53,625 nucleotides of DNA. Origin: Ophioceras dolichostomum (taxonomy: Eukaryota; Ascomycota; Sordariomycetes; Magnaporthales; Ophioceraceae). The stretch covers positions 1-53,625 of the forward strand of contig PYST01000279.1 of assembly GCA_003049485.1 (NCBI GenBank), written 5' to 3'. Of this stretch, positions 9,529 through 20,410 are shown piece after piece. The notes below the pieces were generated by a model. The model was not told where the DNA came from, made no database searches, and worked only from the letters and a program-made list of their open reading frames with translations. The translations under genes were made by a program, and so were the position numbers. Positions within the stretch are counted from its first letter, which is position 1. Each line of letters opens with the position of its first letter.

Positions 9529-12026
9529 GCGACGGGCGGCGGCAGTCGCAAAAACGAAGGTCGTCAAGTCTGGCTGGGTAGGTAGGGAGGTAGCCTGTCC
9601 GTCCCTCTGTCAGGGGGGAAAGAAACGTTCGGAACACAGTGAGCGAGTGAGCGGGTGATCTCGTCCAGAAGTGAGTCAATTGACAAGAAAAGACCTATAC
9701 TAGTCGCCAAGCGGAATGCGAATCAGAGAGAAACACTAAGAAAAGGGAGTTGGAGGGGAAATGAGCGTGCGCGTGCGGGTGGCGGCGCTTCTGGGTTCGG
9801 GGTGGCACCTGATGAAGCTGACAAGACAAGCTGGCTTCTTGATCACTACGAAAAAAAAGGTGGCTCTCTCGGCGGCGACCCCATCACAATGCCACTGTTC
9901 TGGGGCGATAAGATATTTTTGCCATTTATCGGCGCCGATTTGCCGGGCGGTCAACGCTCCCCAGGTTTACAACCATCAGTAGCGCTATTAGCTCCTGACA
10001 ATTAGAGCTATGGACCCCTGCCCCACCACCCACTGAAGATCGAAAGCCAAGGCTTCGAGTCCCGAACGACGAGTCGACGACCGTGTTAGTCGCCATGGCA
10101 AGTGGGCTGAGGAGACTGTCGTCACTTATGTCACTTAATATACCAATGCACTTCGCCATTCCTTCACATCCGGTGCCAGAGAACGACGGGGTTCGGCACC
10201 CTTGTGGGCATTCATTACGACATCGGAACAATATATCATACCAAGTTTCTGCTCCGTCCCCTATTTCTCATCACTAGATCACCAGTTCCCATGAACGCCT
10301 TCCCTAAGTGACATGCTAGAGATGCACATGCACAGGGTAGGTTATACCAGTTATACCTGCTCGGGGGATTTGATGCCCATAAATTCGTCTGGTTTTTTGG
10401 TATCGACTAACTACCTGTAAGGTAACTAACTACACGACTCGACCTCAACGACAAATCTCTCTCTCCTTCCTTCCCCACTGCAGACGAAATCTGGGTGATG
10501 GGCGCCGTGAACCTGTCCCCGGCCGAGTCGACGAGAAAGAGAGCTATGTGTGAATGTGTGCGAACGTACTGCGCGTGTGTGCGTGCGTGTAGCTAATGGA
10601 GAGATGAGATGCGTGATGAGAGTCGTGAAAAGAGTTCCAGTCTCTGGTCGACCATTAACGACCGGGGGCTATTACGAGAGTGAGGGTGATGGTGCAATAC
10701 GCGGGATGCGGTGAGATCGTGGATGATGAGAGGAGAATCTCGTTGGTCGCGAACGGGTGAGTTCTCCGGGAAACGCGGCGATCAGCCTCCGTTCAGCTGT
10801 CTTGCTTGCCACAAGCCACCAACCCCAGCCATCCAGATCCAGCCCGAATAATAAGGAGAGTAGCTGGCGGTTGAGCGAACCTCGCTGAGCAGGTGCCAAG
10901 GTGTCGAGCTCAGGTTTGTGCTGTATCGGAACGTGCATAAGAGACCGGGGGAGTGACGATAGAGACTGGAAATGGATGACTGGCTGAACGGGATCAAAGT
11001 ATGCCGCATTTAGTCGGATATATGAGTGACTGAGTAAGTGCGGGCATGTAGAGAAAGGTCGATTTTCTTTGACTAGACAAAGCGGGGGAGTGGAGGAGAG
11101 GTGAAGAAGAGCAGTGCACGGGGCACTGGGCACAGGGCTCTCCCATTCCAACACTGAGGTCCAGAGATAGGAAGCGTGTTGGGGACGAGAGCACATCCGC
11201 TTCTCGTACTTGGGATGAAATACAGAACTTCAATACAACAGGCCAAAATCCTCCAGACGATACGTCTCGATGCGTGTAACAGACAGGAAGTGTTTCAAGC
11301 AACCGCTATGTACGCAAGGGGTTCCGGGGGGAGCGTATGCGAGGCGGCGTTGTGCTTCATGGTGAGGCATGTCGTCATCTGTCGTAGTATGGGGCATAGC
11401 ATGTCCGCCCCCGGTCCTCTTAAGTCGTTCAGCCGCGGACTAATCGTCGTCGTAAGGGGGTAATTTCAAGGCGAGAGGGAAGAGTAGCAGAATCCGGAAT
11501 AAAGCTGGGAGCGGAAAGGGAACGGAACCAGTTTGGGTTGGGTGAGGCTAGCACGTGGGGTCAAGTTGAAGAATAGAATGGGTAGTGTGTCATGCTTTTT
11601 CTGGTCGGGAGTGGCCGAAGCTAAAGAGAGGAGGGAGGGAGGTAAGAAAGGGGGGAAAGGGGACGTGAAGCGAAGCAGAATAACAGAAGCAGAAGAACAA
11701 TACGCTTGTCGTGAAATCGTTTTGTACCATCCCCAAACCCGCCAAATAATCAGCCTTGCGGCAAGTCAGATCTGGAGCTGCCTTAATTGCCTTAAAAGAG
11801 CTCAAGGACTACCAAATCCGACCAATAAAATTAAGAGACTCCGGAGTGTTTGATATACGGCTTTGTCGGAAGAAATAAAGAAAAAGCAGGAGGATCCCCT
11901 AGCGGCTAATGAGGAGGAGGAGAAAGGGGAGGGAGGATAAAGCAGAAGAGAAAGGAACAGGGGTGGAGCCGGGCTAGGTGAAGGTTGAGACTAGCATCAG
12001 AGCAAATCTCCCACGCAACTGGTTAA

Positions 12027-12063
12027 CCAGCCAGCCATCCAGCCAGCTAGCCAGTCAGCCAGC
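12027..12063. repeat. GCCA/CAGC tetranucleotide repeats in the KH gene 3' UTR
   Basis: Short CAGC units separated by single-base changes, starting a few bases after the stop codon of the KH gene. On the sense strand of that gene they read as TGGC repeats. Confidence 0.7.
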
Positions 12064-12065
12064 AT

Positions 12066-13486
12066 TTACTCTTGCTGAGCAGCTTGGCTTCGACGCATCT
12101 TCTCGGCCTCGAGGTTCTCGTACAGCAGGAAGAGCGCAGTCTCGTTGGCCTTGGAAGAGCCCATGATGGTGAACATGCGCTCGCCAGTCTCGTCATGAGG
12201 GGCCTAGGTAAATTTGGTTGATGGGATCAGCGTCAGACACTAAAGCAAAGATGGTTGGGTTGTGTAATGTGTCACCGGGTGAACCCGAGCTTGGGAGCCA
12301 TTCTGCTCTTGGGCCCTCGAGCGGTACGAGAGGTATTGTAGTGCTGAAGTACTGAAGTACTGACCTTGGCAATCGAGATACGAGCTCCCGACGTCTTGCG
12401 GATTTCGCTAATCTTGCTTCCTTGTCGGCCAATAATGCAGCCAACCATGTCGGCGGGGATGCTGATGTTCTGTGTTTGGAGCTCCTCGCCGTTTTCGTCA
12501 TGGGTGGGAGGGCCGCGGTTGACCGCATCCGAGTCCGACCGCCGACTATTGTATGGGCGCGGGGCGCCACCGCCGCTACCGCCATTGCTGAAATCAGTAC
12601 CGTTACCGGTTCGCGTCACGCGGGGGCTAGCATACTCGCCGCCGCCGCCGCCTCTGCCCGAGTTGTAGCCCGAGCTGCTGGCTCCGAGTGGAGGCGCAGC
12701 TCCGCCAGGCTGCTGTGTCCGCACAGCCGGGTTGTAGAGCACAGTGCCAGTCCCGCGCTGCCAGTCGTCGACGAGGCATTTGCAGATCTCCCAGATCGCG
12801 CGCTGGATGCCCTCGGGGTTGCCTTGCACCTCGACGATCCTCTCGGTAGACTGAGGCAGCATCTCCTTCTGCGCCACCATCCGCACGCCGGAGACGTCCT
12901 GGATGTGCTTGATCTTTAGGCCCTGTCTGCCGATGATGGTGCCCATCTGGTTGTGGGAGATGAGGAGTTTGATGGCTGCGGCACGTTGGTATTAGCTTCC
13001 CATGGTAACAAACCAGAACAGAGCCACGCCGCGCGCGAGTGCGATGCAGGTACCGGGGTAGGGACAGGGGTGGTTACAGAGGTAGCCAAAGAGTAGGCAC
13101 TTACGGTGGGTTCCATTGCCCTGGACTACGCCGCCCATGCCCATGGCGGGAGCACCTTCTAGAAGCGCGCGGGCGACGACGGCATATGCCTTGGAAATGG
13201 CCTCGCAGCCGCCAGTGATGGTAAGCACGCGGTCGTGGACACCGGCTACCACCTTGCTCACGCCGGCCTTGACGCCTGTCTCGTCTCGCAGGTCGGCGAC
13301 ATTTTTGCCGCCCTTGCCGATGATGACGCCAGCCTCCTTCGATGACACGATGGCCCTGAGCGTCAGTTGCGACTGGGCGTACTCCTCGTCTGTCTTGGGC
13401 GCAGGCTCGCCATCAGGTCCCAGACGTGGCTCGTCGTCGCCCTTCATGTGGTCCTCAGAAATATCCATGGCGTCTTGCGCAGACAT
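12066..13486 (-). CDS. HEK2: Triple-KH-domain RNA-binding protein (Hek2/Khd1/Rnc1 type)
   Basis: Predicted 376-residue single-stranded RNA-binding protein with three KH domains, the architecture of yeast Hek2/Khd1 and fission-yeast Rnc1, which control mRNA localisation, stability or translation. Exons are 13486..13105, 12975..12365 and 12203..12066. The introns are 129 nt (branch GCTAATAC) and 161 nt. The GXXG loops are GKGG (57-60), GRQG (143-146) and GRQG (310-313). A Gly-rich, Arg-containing linker (about 215-255) joins KH2 and KH3. Splicing rebuilds HPIKLLISHNQMGTIIGRQG across intron 1 and ARISIAKAPHDETGERMFTI across intron 2, both family-typical. The protein ends FLLYENLEAEKMRRSQAAQQE. 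Length and domain spacing fit the family well. RNA targets cannot be read from this sequence. Confidence 0.95.
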
Positions 13487-14060
13487 TGTTGCTGCTCCAG
13501 GTTTTGGCTGGCGCGTGACTGCGATGTGTGTGCGTGCGTGATAGAGGTGGTAAGGGTGAGGTAGTAGGGCGGGACGATGATGACGTCCTCGCGCAGAGAA
13601 AAAAAAAAGGTAGGTGGATGGAACCAGGCGGCACGAAGACCGCAGAAGAAGAGAAAACGAGGATCCGGGCAGGTTTGGTTTGAAACGATGTCGCGCGACA
13701 GAAGTTAAGCGGAAACAAAAAGTTTGCTACGATTCCGATTCCCAGCAAGCTAAAGCGTACGGAGGGTGCCGGTGGCCCAGACACGTGTTAGTGATGGCAG
13801 AGGCAGGGTTTTGACGACTAATATGCATGCGGGTGGCATTGATGAATGGTAGTGGTAGTGGCCGCGGTTGAAACACCAGATACTCCGAACAAGCTCAGTT
13901 CAGCGCACTAGGCAAAGTGGGAATTCTACAACATAGAGAGGCAGGGAGGGAGACGGCCACAAAGCTCTCGTGGGATCTTGTTTCTTTGCTATTTTTGCAC
14001 CGAAGACTCGAATAACAAGACTGGGAGGGACCGGACAGGTATGGGGAAACACAAAGCGGT

Positions 14061-14092
14061 GGGGGGGGAGAAGGGAGGAGGGGAGGCAGGGG
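14061..14092 (+). repeat. G-rich tract with G-quadruplex potential
   Basis: Four G-runs (14061-14068, 14073-14075, 14080-14083, 14089-14092) are separated by 4-5 nt, matching a loose G-quadruplex pattern. An A-rich purine tract follows. It lies about 0.6 kb upstream of the KH gene start codon. Confidence 0.5.
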
Positions 14093-14357
14093 AAGGAGAG
14101 AAAAAAAAAGAGAAAAAAAAATTCCTGTGAGCTCCCAACCAGTCGCTGGCGGGCAGGCGGGGCATATGCATACCTTTGCTTGGAGGCGGGAGAAGAGGAG
14201 AAGAAAGAGAGGTTCTGCTTGATCAATGGCAAGGATTCGAAAGAGGCGGGGCCGCTTTTGGTGTGTGCCAGTGCCAGTGTGTGCTTGGAATTTTTGGCGG
14301 GGCTTCCGTTACGCTCGGTGGGCGTCGGTGGTTGTGGTGGGTGGTTTTGACGGGGGG

Positions 14358-14404
14358 NNNNNNNNNNNNNNNNNNNNNNNNNNNNNNNNNNNNNNNNNNN
14401 NNNN
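14358..14404. other. Assembly gap (47 N)
   Basis: A run of 47 unknown bases flanked by GACGGGGGG and GGCCAGGGG. The G-rich flanks suggest a homopolymer or GC-rich repeat that could not be sequenced. Translations across it are meaningless. The true size may differ. Confidence 0.98.
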
Positions 14405-14656
14405 GGCCAGGGGAGATAAGGCCGCGATTAGACGAGGCGGCGACGGGTGCGGACCGTTGACGAGCGAGACTCGGAAGATGGCGATGTCGAAATGGCAAAG
14501 GATGCCAACAACGGATCCGTAGCAGGAGGAGCAGAAAAAGGTGGGTTTGGAAATTGTCCGTTTCGGAAAGGCGAAGAAGGGTCTCGGATTACGGAGCGGG
14601 GGGGAAAGAGTGGCAAAAAAGGAGAGGGAATGGAGCGCGGAGAACGGAGAACGGAA

Positions 14657-14708
14657 GATGGAGATGGAGATGGATGGATGGATAGATGGAGATGGATGGG
14701 GGATGGAG
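14657..14708. repeat. GATG/GGAGAT microsatellite
   Basis: Interspersed GGAGAT and GGAT units on the top strand over about 50 bp, non-coding, to the right of the assembly gap. Confidence 0.7.
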
Positions 14709-17700
14709 TTTGGGGGCCGTGAGAGAGGGGGAGAAGAAGATGTCAAGAAGTTTTGGTTTGCATTTCGATGTGTGCGCTCTGGAGAGAAAGTAGAGGAGCG
14801 ACAAAAGTAGAGGGAAGAGCGGAGGGGAGTGACAGAGGATGGGTGGGTGGCGGACCGCCTGCTTCTCTGCTGCTTTGCTTGCTTCAATGGATGCTGCTTG
14901 CAAGGTCGCTCGTTCTGTTTGTTTTGCGTGGGCGGGCAGGAAACGGCCTTTTTGCCTTAGGAACTCACTGACTGCCCGTCCTTTCTGTCACTGGTATCTC
15001 TCAACTGATTGTTCCCTCCTTCTTCTGTCCGTTCACGCTTTCTTTCTCTCCCCACACTCAATGGTCGGCGGCTCCTTCACCACAGGCAGGCGGATCAGGA
15101 TGTGAAGATACGCGCAGGATGCAGAAGGGTCTCGTTGGAGTGGAAAGATGAAGACACCACCAGCTACAGCGGAGTTAGCAGGAACGAAGAAAAAGCTAGC
15201 TCGGTACATGGGCTAGACTTGCCCTAACGGTGAATACATCAAGGCTCACCTCGCACTGGCACACGTTGGTAATGTGTCGAGCCGGGTCAACTTTGCCAGG
15301 AATCTGGTATCTCGAGTGTACCACCAGCGTCGATGCATCATCATGCCCGTGGCCGAAGAGCTACTGTCCCCACCATCACCACCCACCCACCCACATCACC
15401 CACCGCCCACCCGTCACCACCACCATCACCCATCAATCACCCCTCACATCCTGTCCAGTGATTTACAAACCGTTGCCCACTCGCCCGTTCGTGGCTGGCG
15501 GGCTGGACTCAATTGCTCATCTGCAACTGCAACTCGACAAGCACAGTGTGCGATCAAAGAGGTGTGCTTCACTCATGAGAGCTACCTGAGAGCTACCTCG
15601 AGCCCCGCAGAGCTCCACCACACTCTGGCAAAGACAGCTGCACTGATGCAGGCCTGCACTCTATTTCACTTCCCCGCTCTCTCTTCCAGGACTGATGAGG
15701 CGCTGGATTGGGTGCTGGTCTGGGCACCGTCGCCATCTACCGGCCGGTTTGTGGATGCGGCCAGTTGCCGCCGCTTCCTCACAACCACGCCACAAATTGA
15801 CAACCCTCGCTGGACATCTTTGTCTGTCCGTGAGCCTGCCTCCTTTTGTATTTTGGCTGCTTCCGTGCATGCGTTGGCAGCCGGGCATTTCCTAAATTCC
15901 CAATCCCATTCCGTGCAAGGGAGCGCTTGGCCATTCCTTCCCCGTCTACCTTTGGACTCCTCCATAGCTGTATCTTTCCTGTTCCGACCCTCCATCTTGA
16001 CAGACCCCTAATTCTCTACGGTTGTACCTGGACCTCTAGTCGTGAACCAAGAACCACAGCCCGCACGCACCTACACAGGAAGCCAAAACCGGCTGGGGGC
16101 GATGGCTCAGAACGGGAATGCTCCCTGGTGATGGTTCCCCAATGCGGTCATCCAGCAGTCTGACAACATGCAGCATTGCTTATGTTCAGCCCTAGGACAC
16201 CGAGAAGAGAAGCTGGCTAATCTGCCAACCCGCCAGCTGGTTACATGCGGAGAAAGTGAAAGGCTGCTCCGTGCCGCACGTCGGAGTGGGAAAGATGCAG
16301 TTCCGGAGAAGGCTAGGTAGGCGTCTTATCGAAAAACCCATGATTTTGATAATTCCAATGTCAAGGATCCCTCCACCTTGCCCGCGGCGCAGCATAAGGC
16401 TTGGACTCGATGAGGCTTGCAACCATCAACGACGACATGTGAAGTTTGTACAGGTGAATTCCACTTGCAGTGCGTGAATGAAATTCAAGAAAAGGTTCGT
16501 GAAGGTCTCCTGCAAAGCACCGCATTTTACAAGCGCAGCACCTCGCGCCAGACTATTTTCAGCACAAAAATTCTCCCCCGCTCAGCCCAGCCTTCCATGT
16601 TGCCCCCGCGTACGCGGTGTGACCCGTCACACCGACAATATCATCATCCAACTGGTACATCAGGTATTTACCGCTAGTCCGCCACAATTTTCGTTAAGCA
16701 CTACTCGAACGATTTTTTCCCCACTACTTTACCCAAGCTTGAGATAGATAATACCCGTCCGCAAACCCTACATTTCTAATCCAATCAATACAAGAAGCAG
16801 CACGAAGGTGTGACAACCCGGTGATATGCTTAACGATACCGAAGATACCACCCATGCGAGCAAACACGGACCAGAGGTGGGTTGCAGCAGAACACCAGAA
16901 GCAGCCTCGCTCCATCACCGGAAACGACCTCCACGGAACCCAAGTGGCTGATCCGACAGCCACAAAGGTCACCGCATCCCTTATTAGGATGTCATGGACA
17001 GAGACGCCCGCAGATCCAGCCAGCCAAAAATTTTTCATTGACGCAGCCGGATTGGGAGAGGCGTCTTTCTGTGATACGGATACCCAGGAAGAGAGTCTCA
17101 GTCAGACTGCCCATTGGTTGGGCCTGCAGGAGGCCCCCTCCTCGCCCCCAGCATCCAAGGGAACCTGAATGACAGCCCAAACCTTTCACGAAGAACAACA
17201 TCATCGTTGAGAGGGGAGGAGAGCGATAACGCAAACGTAACAATCAGGTGCAATATCTATTACCCCTTCCTTTCTCATACCCTACCAGTAGAAAGCTATC
17301 CTCCATCTGGCCCCCTCGCTTTTCAACCCCGCGCTTATCCCCTTTCCCCCATCAACCCCATGTGCCATGCGGGTGCTTGCCCCTCCCGCTCGAACTGGAC
17401 TGGCTGGGTTCCCCTCCAACTGTGTCTCATTTGATGCGAGGGAGTGGGATGAAGAAAATAAAAGAGATCGTTTTTGTCCAAATGGGGAACGACGAGGTGC
17501 ACGCGGCCCTGCCTTCCCAAATGCCTGAATGGCTGACCGGCTGGCTGGCTGGCGGAAGTCTCGGCATCCTGGCTCGCTCCCGTACGGTTGTAGTCTTCTT
17601 CCTCGACCTCCCAAAGGTAGTAGAGCATCCAAAAGCTTCATGCCCGCCGCAGCCGAGCTAAGCGCCAACCAGCAAAAGAAGGAGTGCGAAAAAGAAATGT

Positions 17701-18085
17701 ATTTCTCTACGCGGGAGGGGCTGATGATGTGATGTGATGGGTGAGTGACAAGCGAGAGAGCCGACCAGACCACTAGAAGGACGAAGCATATCGTCGTAGG
17801 AAGCCCCACGCGATCTTTCTGGGGATGCGACAAATCGCTTGCAAGCACTCCATATTGCCACCATATATGCCGGAACCAGGGAGACGTCGTGCTGGTACTA
17901 GCGAGTAGATCCAGGGATGCGACACAAAGGTACAACGCGCAGGGAGTAGAGAGGTGCAGGTAGGCAGGACATGTACAGTATCCAAATATATTAGGTTGTT
18001 AAGTTCGTCTCTCACACACCGTGGTGAAGGGGACAGCTAGAAGGACGGACCGCCATAACGAAATAGCCAGACCATCTCTCCACAT

Positions 18086-20410
18086 TCACCTCGACCTCAA
18101 CTTCGCCTCATGCTCAACCCAAAAATTCCTACACGTCCTATGCCCCCAATGCTCAACCCACCACTCTCCAAAGCTATCCTCCACATCAACATCCACGCCC
18201 ACAACCCTCTCCTCCCTCCTAAGCCCGCACACCACGCACGGCTTCCCTCCTCCTCCTCCTCCTCCTCCTCCTCCCTTTCCTCCCCCACTGATAACAGGCT
18301 TCTCCCCACTCAACTCCATAACCCTCATCTGCACCTCACCCTTCGGCAACGCAGCATTAGCAGCCGCCACCGCGCTCCTCAGCCCGCCCACGATGCCCCT
18401 CCACGCGGCCACGACATCAGCGGCCTCGCGGTCCTCCCTCGCCGACTGCGCCCTGTCCAGCCCCGCGAGCTTCATACCCCTACCGCCGCTTTTCGCCGCG
18501 GCGGAGATGGTCATGGCCTGGGACAGGAGCTTGTCGCGGTGCCAGCGCAGCTTGCGGCCGGCCACGATGCGGGCTGCGACGGTCGCGAGTGCGAGGTAGG
18601 ATCTTAGGAAGGTCGCAGTTGGGGGGGAGGAAAGGACGCGGGTTTTCACTGCTGTGGTGGAATAAGAGGAAGAGGAAGTGGGCTTGAAGAGGGTGGTGGA
18701 GGGGAGGGAGAGGAGAGGGGGGAAGATGGAGAGGAGGATTGAGGGCGGGGGGATGTTTGTGGGAGGGGGGGCTTTGTCGTCTATGGTTGGGGCTGAGGAA
18801 GAGGACTTGGACGTAGTGGTGGTATTGGCCGAGGGCTGGGGTTGCGGAGGCGAGACGGCATCGTCGTCCCAGTCCCAGCCAGCGGGTTCTGGAGCAGGGG
18901 CAGCAGGGGTGGTCTTCTTGGTGGTAGTAGTAGTGGCGGCGGTAGTGTGTTTCGAAACTTGTGGCTTCTTGAGCGGTTGCGCAGGCGTAAAAGACTTAGC
19001 CTTTTGTTGCGAAGCCGGAGTCGGAGCCGGGGCCGAGGCAGGGGCCGCCGTGACCCCGTCGGCAATGTCCCAGTCCCATCCAGGCGGGGGCTGCTGCGTC
19101 GCGCCGCCGCTCTTCGTACCCGCCACTGCCGCCGGCTTTGTGCCCCCCTGAGAGGTCCGCCGGTCAGACGGGGAATCCTCGAAGACACCCCAGGCGTCAG
19201 CAGGGCCGGCGGCGGCGGCAGCAGCAGTAGTAGCAGTAGCAGCAGTAGTAGCAGTAGTAGCAGCGTCCTGGCCCTGGCCGCCGCTGCCCTCGAGTGTAGG
19301 CCACGCCGTAACGGGGGATGGAGACTTCGTCTTGATATCCTCCGCCGGGAAGCCTCCGGATGTGGGCGTGGCGAGGGCCAGGCCCGGGAAGGGGTTACGT
19401 TCCTGGAAGGAGGGCGACCTAGGGGCCTGAGGGTACGTGCCCCCACCCGGTTGCTGCTGGTCGCTTAGGCTCATGATGGACAGCAACTTGCTAGGCGGTT
19501 CTTTCCTTGGCGGCTTTGGGGGTGCCGAGGCAAAGCCCTCTGAAGACATAAGATCGATCATAGAAGCTTGCTGTGATTTGGGAGGGGCTGGTTGCCGCGG
19601 GGGAACCGCCGTAGCGCTGGGAACCGATTCGAAGTCCCCAAAATCGTCGTCGTCATCCTCAAAAGGAGCCTTTCCATCGTAGTCGTCCGCGTCAAACAGG
19701 ACATTTGGGTCTGTATTTTGCAGTCGCTTCGGCGGCGGTGGGGAGGAGAACTTCGCTGCCAGGGGAGGCGGTGAGGTCGCCTCCCATGACGGCCGCTCGA
19801 CGTGGGTCTCTAACGTAGGACCTGAGGACGAGTCCACGGACACATCCACCAGATTGTTGGTCATCAAATCGAGTGTGTTCGCCCGTATCACCCTTGTCCG
19901 CTGCTGCACTGCCGGGGGCGGCCGCGACGAGCTCGTCGACGGCCCGCTCAGCGTAGCGGCACCAAACGAGGACAAAGTCGAGGGATACTGAAAGCCGGAA
20001 GCCGCCGTATTATTGTAGGACGCTTGCAGGGCCGTCGGAGGCAGGGATGTAGGCGCGACCTCGAAGTCTCCCCATCCGTCGTCCTCTTCAGCAGCGACTA
20101 CCGCCGCCCCTCTGCTGGCGGCGCTGGCAGTGCTTCCAAAGCCCGACAGGTCACCCCATATATCGGCGCCGGAGCCGCCGGAGCTGGGCAGTGGCTTCTG
20201 TTGAAAAGACGGCCATTGCTGCAGCGGCGACTGTGTGGTATTCGAGACGAACGTCGGCTGTGGGGCAATGCCAAAGGAAGCGAAGGGATCGTCGGCAGGG
20301 GCGGGGGGGTTGTTTGTGACGTTTGGCTGGCCGTTCCGTTTCTGTGTTTGTTGAGAGCCCCCAGAAGAGGAGGAGGGGCCGAGGAACTCAGCAAAGAGGT
20401 CGGCCGACAT
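18086..20410 (-). CDS. Acidic-phenylalanine-motif trafficking adaptor, Laa2/aftiphilin-like
   Basis: Intronless 774-residue protein, largely disordered (Ser, Pro, Gln, Thr rich). It is dotted with acidic aromatic motifs: DDPFASF (40-46), DIWGDL (83-88), DDGWGDFE (110-117), DDFGDFES (255-262), then WGVFED and two GWDWD motifs. FGDF/WGDFE-type motifs bind the gamma-ear domains of AP-1 and GGA clathrin adaptors in Laa2, epsins and aftiphilin, so a role at the TGN or endosomes is inferred. The last 52 residues differ: they are ordered-looking, with Cys725-x2-Cys728, then His754-x2-His757-x2-Cys760 in a Trp-rich context, suggesting a small metal-binding module. Poly-Gly and Ala/Thr runs come from GGN and GCN/ACN triplet repeats. 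The gene is divergent from the TBC gene, with about 1.0 kb between start codons. That it is coding is secure; the function is only motif-based. Confidence 0.8.
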   Translation of the reverse strand: MSADLFAEFLGPSSSSGGSQQTQKRNGQPNVTNNPPAPADDPFASFGIAPQPTFVSNTTQSPLQQWPSFQQKPLPSSGGSGADIWGDLSGFGSTASAASRGAAVVAAEEDDGWGDFEVAPTSLPPTALQASYNNTAASGFQYPSTLSSFGAATLSGPSTSSSRPPPAVQQRTRVIRANTLDLMTNNLVDVSVDSSSGPTLETHVERPSWEATSPPPLAAKFSSPPPPKRLQNTDPNVLFDADDYDGKAPFEDDDDDFGDFESVPSATAVPPRQPAPPKSQQASMIDLMSSEGFASAPPKPPRKEPPSKLLSIMSLSDQQQPGGGTYPQAPRSPSFQERNPFPGLALATPTSGGFPAEDIKTKSPSPVTAWPTLEGSGGQGQDAATTATTAATATTAAAAAAGPADAWGVFEDSPSDRRTSQGGTKPAAVAGTKSGGATQQPPPGWDWDIADGVTAAPASAPAPTPASQQKAKSFTPAQPLKKPQVSKHTTAATTTTTKKTTPAAPAPEPAGWDWDDDAVSPPQPQPSANTTTTSKSSSSAPTIDDKAPPPTNIPPPSILLSIFPPLLSLPSTTLFKPTSSSSYSTTAVKTRVLSSPPTATFLRSYLALATVAARIVAGRKLRWHRDKLLSQAMTISAAAKSGGRGMKLAGLDRAQSAREDREAADVVAAWRGIVGGLRSAVAAANAALPKGEVQMRVMELSGEKPVISGGGKGGGGGGGGGGKPCVVCGLRREERVVGVDVDVEDSFGEWWVEHWGHRTCRNFWVEHEAKLRSR
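18247..18273 (-). repeat. GGA triplet repeat coding for poly-Gly
   Basis: On the top strand a CCT run, read on the minus strand as GGA/GGG codons. It gives an uninterrupted glycine stretch just before the C-terminal Cys/His module of the Laa2-like protein. Confidence 0.85.
19207..19263 (-). repeat. Triplet repeats coding for an Ala/Thr tract
   Basis: GCA/GTA triplets on the top strand are read on the minus strand as alternating Thr and Ala codons in the Laa2-like protein. The tract is in frame and likely to vary in length. Confidence 0.8.

Larger units (their letters stand above)
9371..12065. other. Intergenic: HUT1 leader and 3' region of the KH gene
   Basis: It holds the promoter and leader of HUT1 (right side of that minus-strand gene) and the 3' flank of the KH-domain gene. 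A CGAT tetranucleotide repeat lies at 9511-9528. A run of GCCA/CAGC repeats (about 12027-12063) sits directly after the KH stop codon. ORFs up to 174 codons (10672-11196, minus) have no recognisable protein features. I see no gene. Confidence 0.6.
13487..18085. other. 4.6-kb intergenic region upstream of the KH gene
   Basis: It contains the promoter and probable long leader of the KH gene, and the 3' flank of the Laa2-like gene. Landmarks are a G-rich tract (14061-14092), the assembly gap (14358-14404), a GATG-type microsatellite (about 14657-14708) and CCACC/CATCACC low-complexity DNA (about 15370-15435). ORFs of up to 245 codons (15274-16011, plus) and 217 codons (17282-17935, minus) lack domain features and conserved-looking segments. 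I do not support any gene here. Confidence 0.55.

Noticed and set aside
10672..11196. 174-codon minus-strand ORF between HUT1 and the KH gene
   Set aside because: Ser/Leu/His-rich translation with no motif; probably part of the KH gene 3' flank.
15274..16011. 245-codon plus-strand ORF
   Set aside because: His/Pro/Thr low-complexity translation through a CCACC repeat. No domain, no good start context, no partner exons.
17282..17935. 217-codon minus-strand ORF
   Set aside because: Composition is like random intergenic DNA. Nothing resembles a conserved protein segment.
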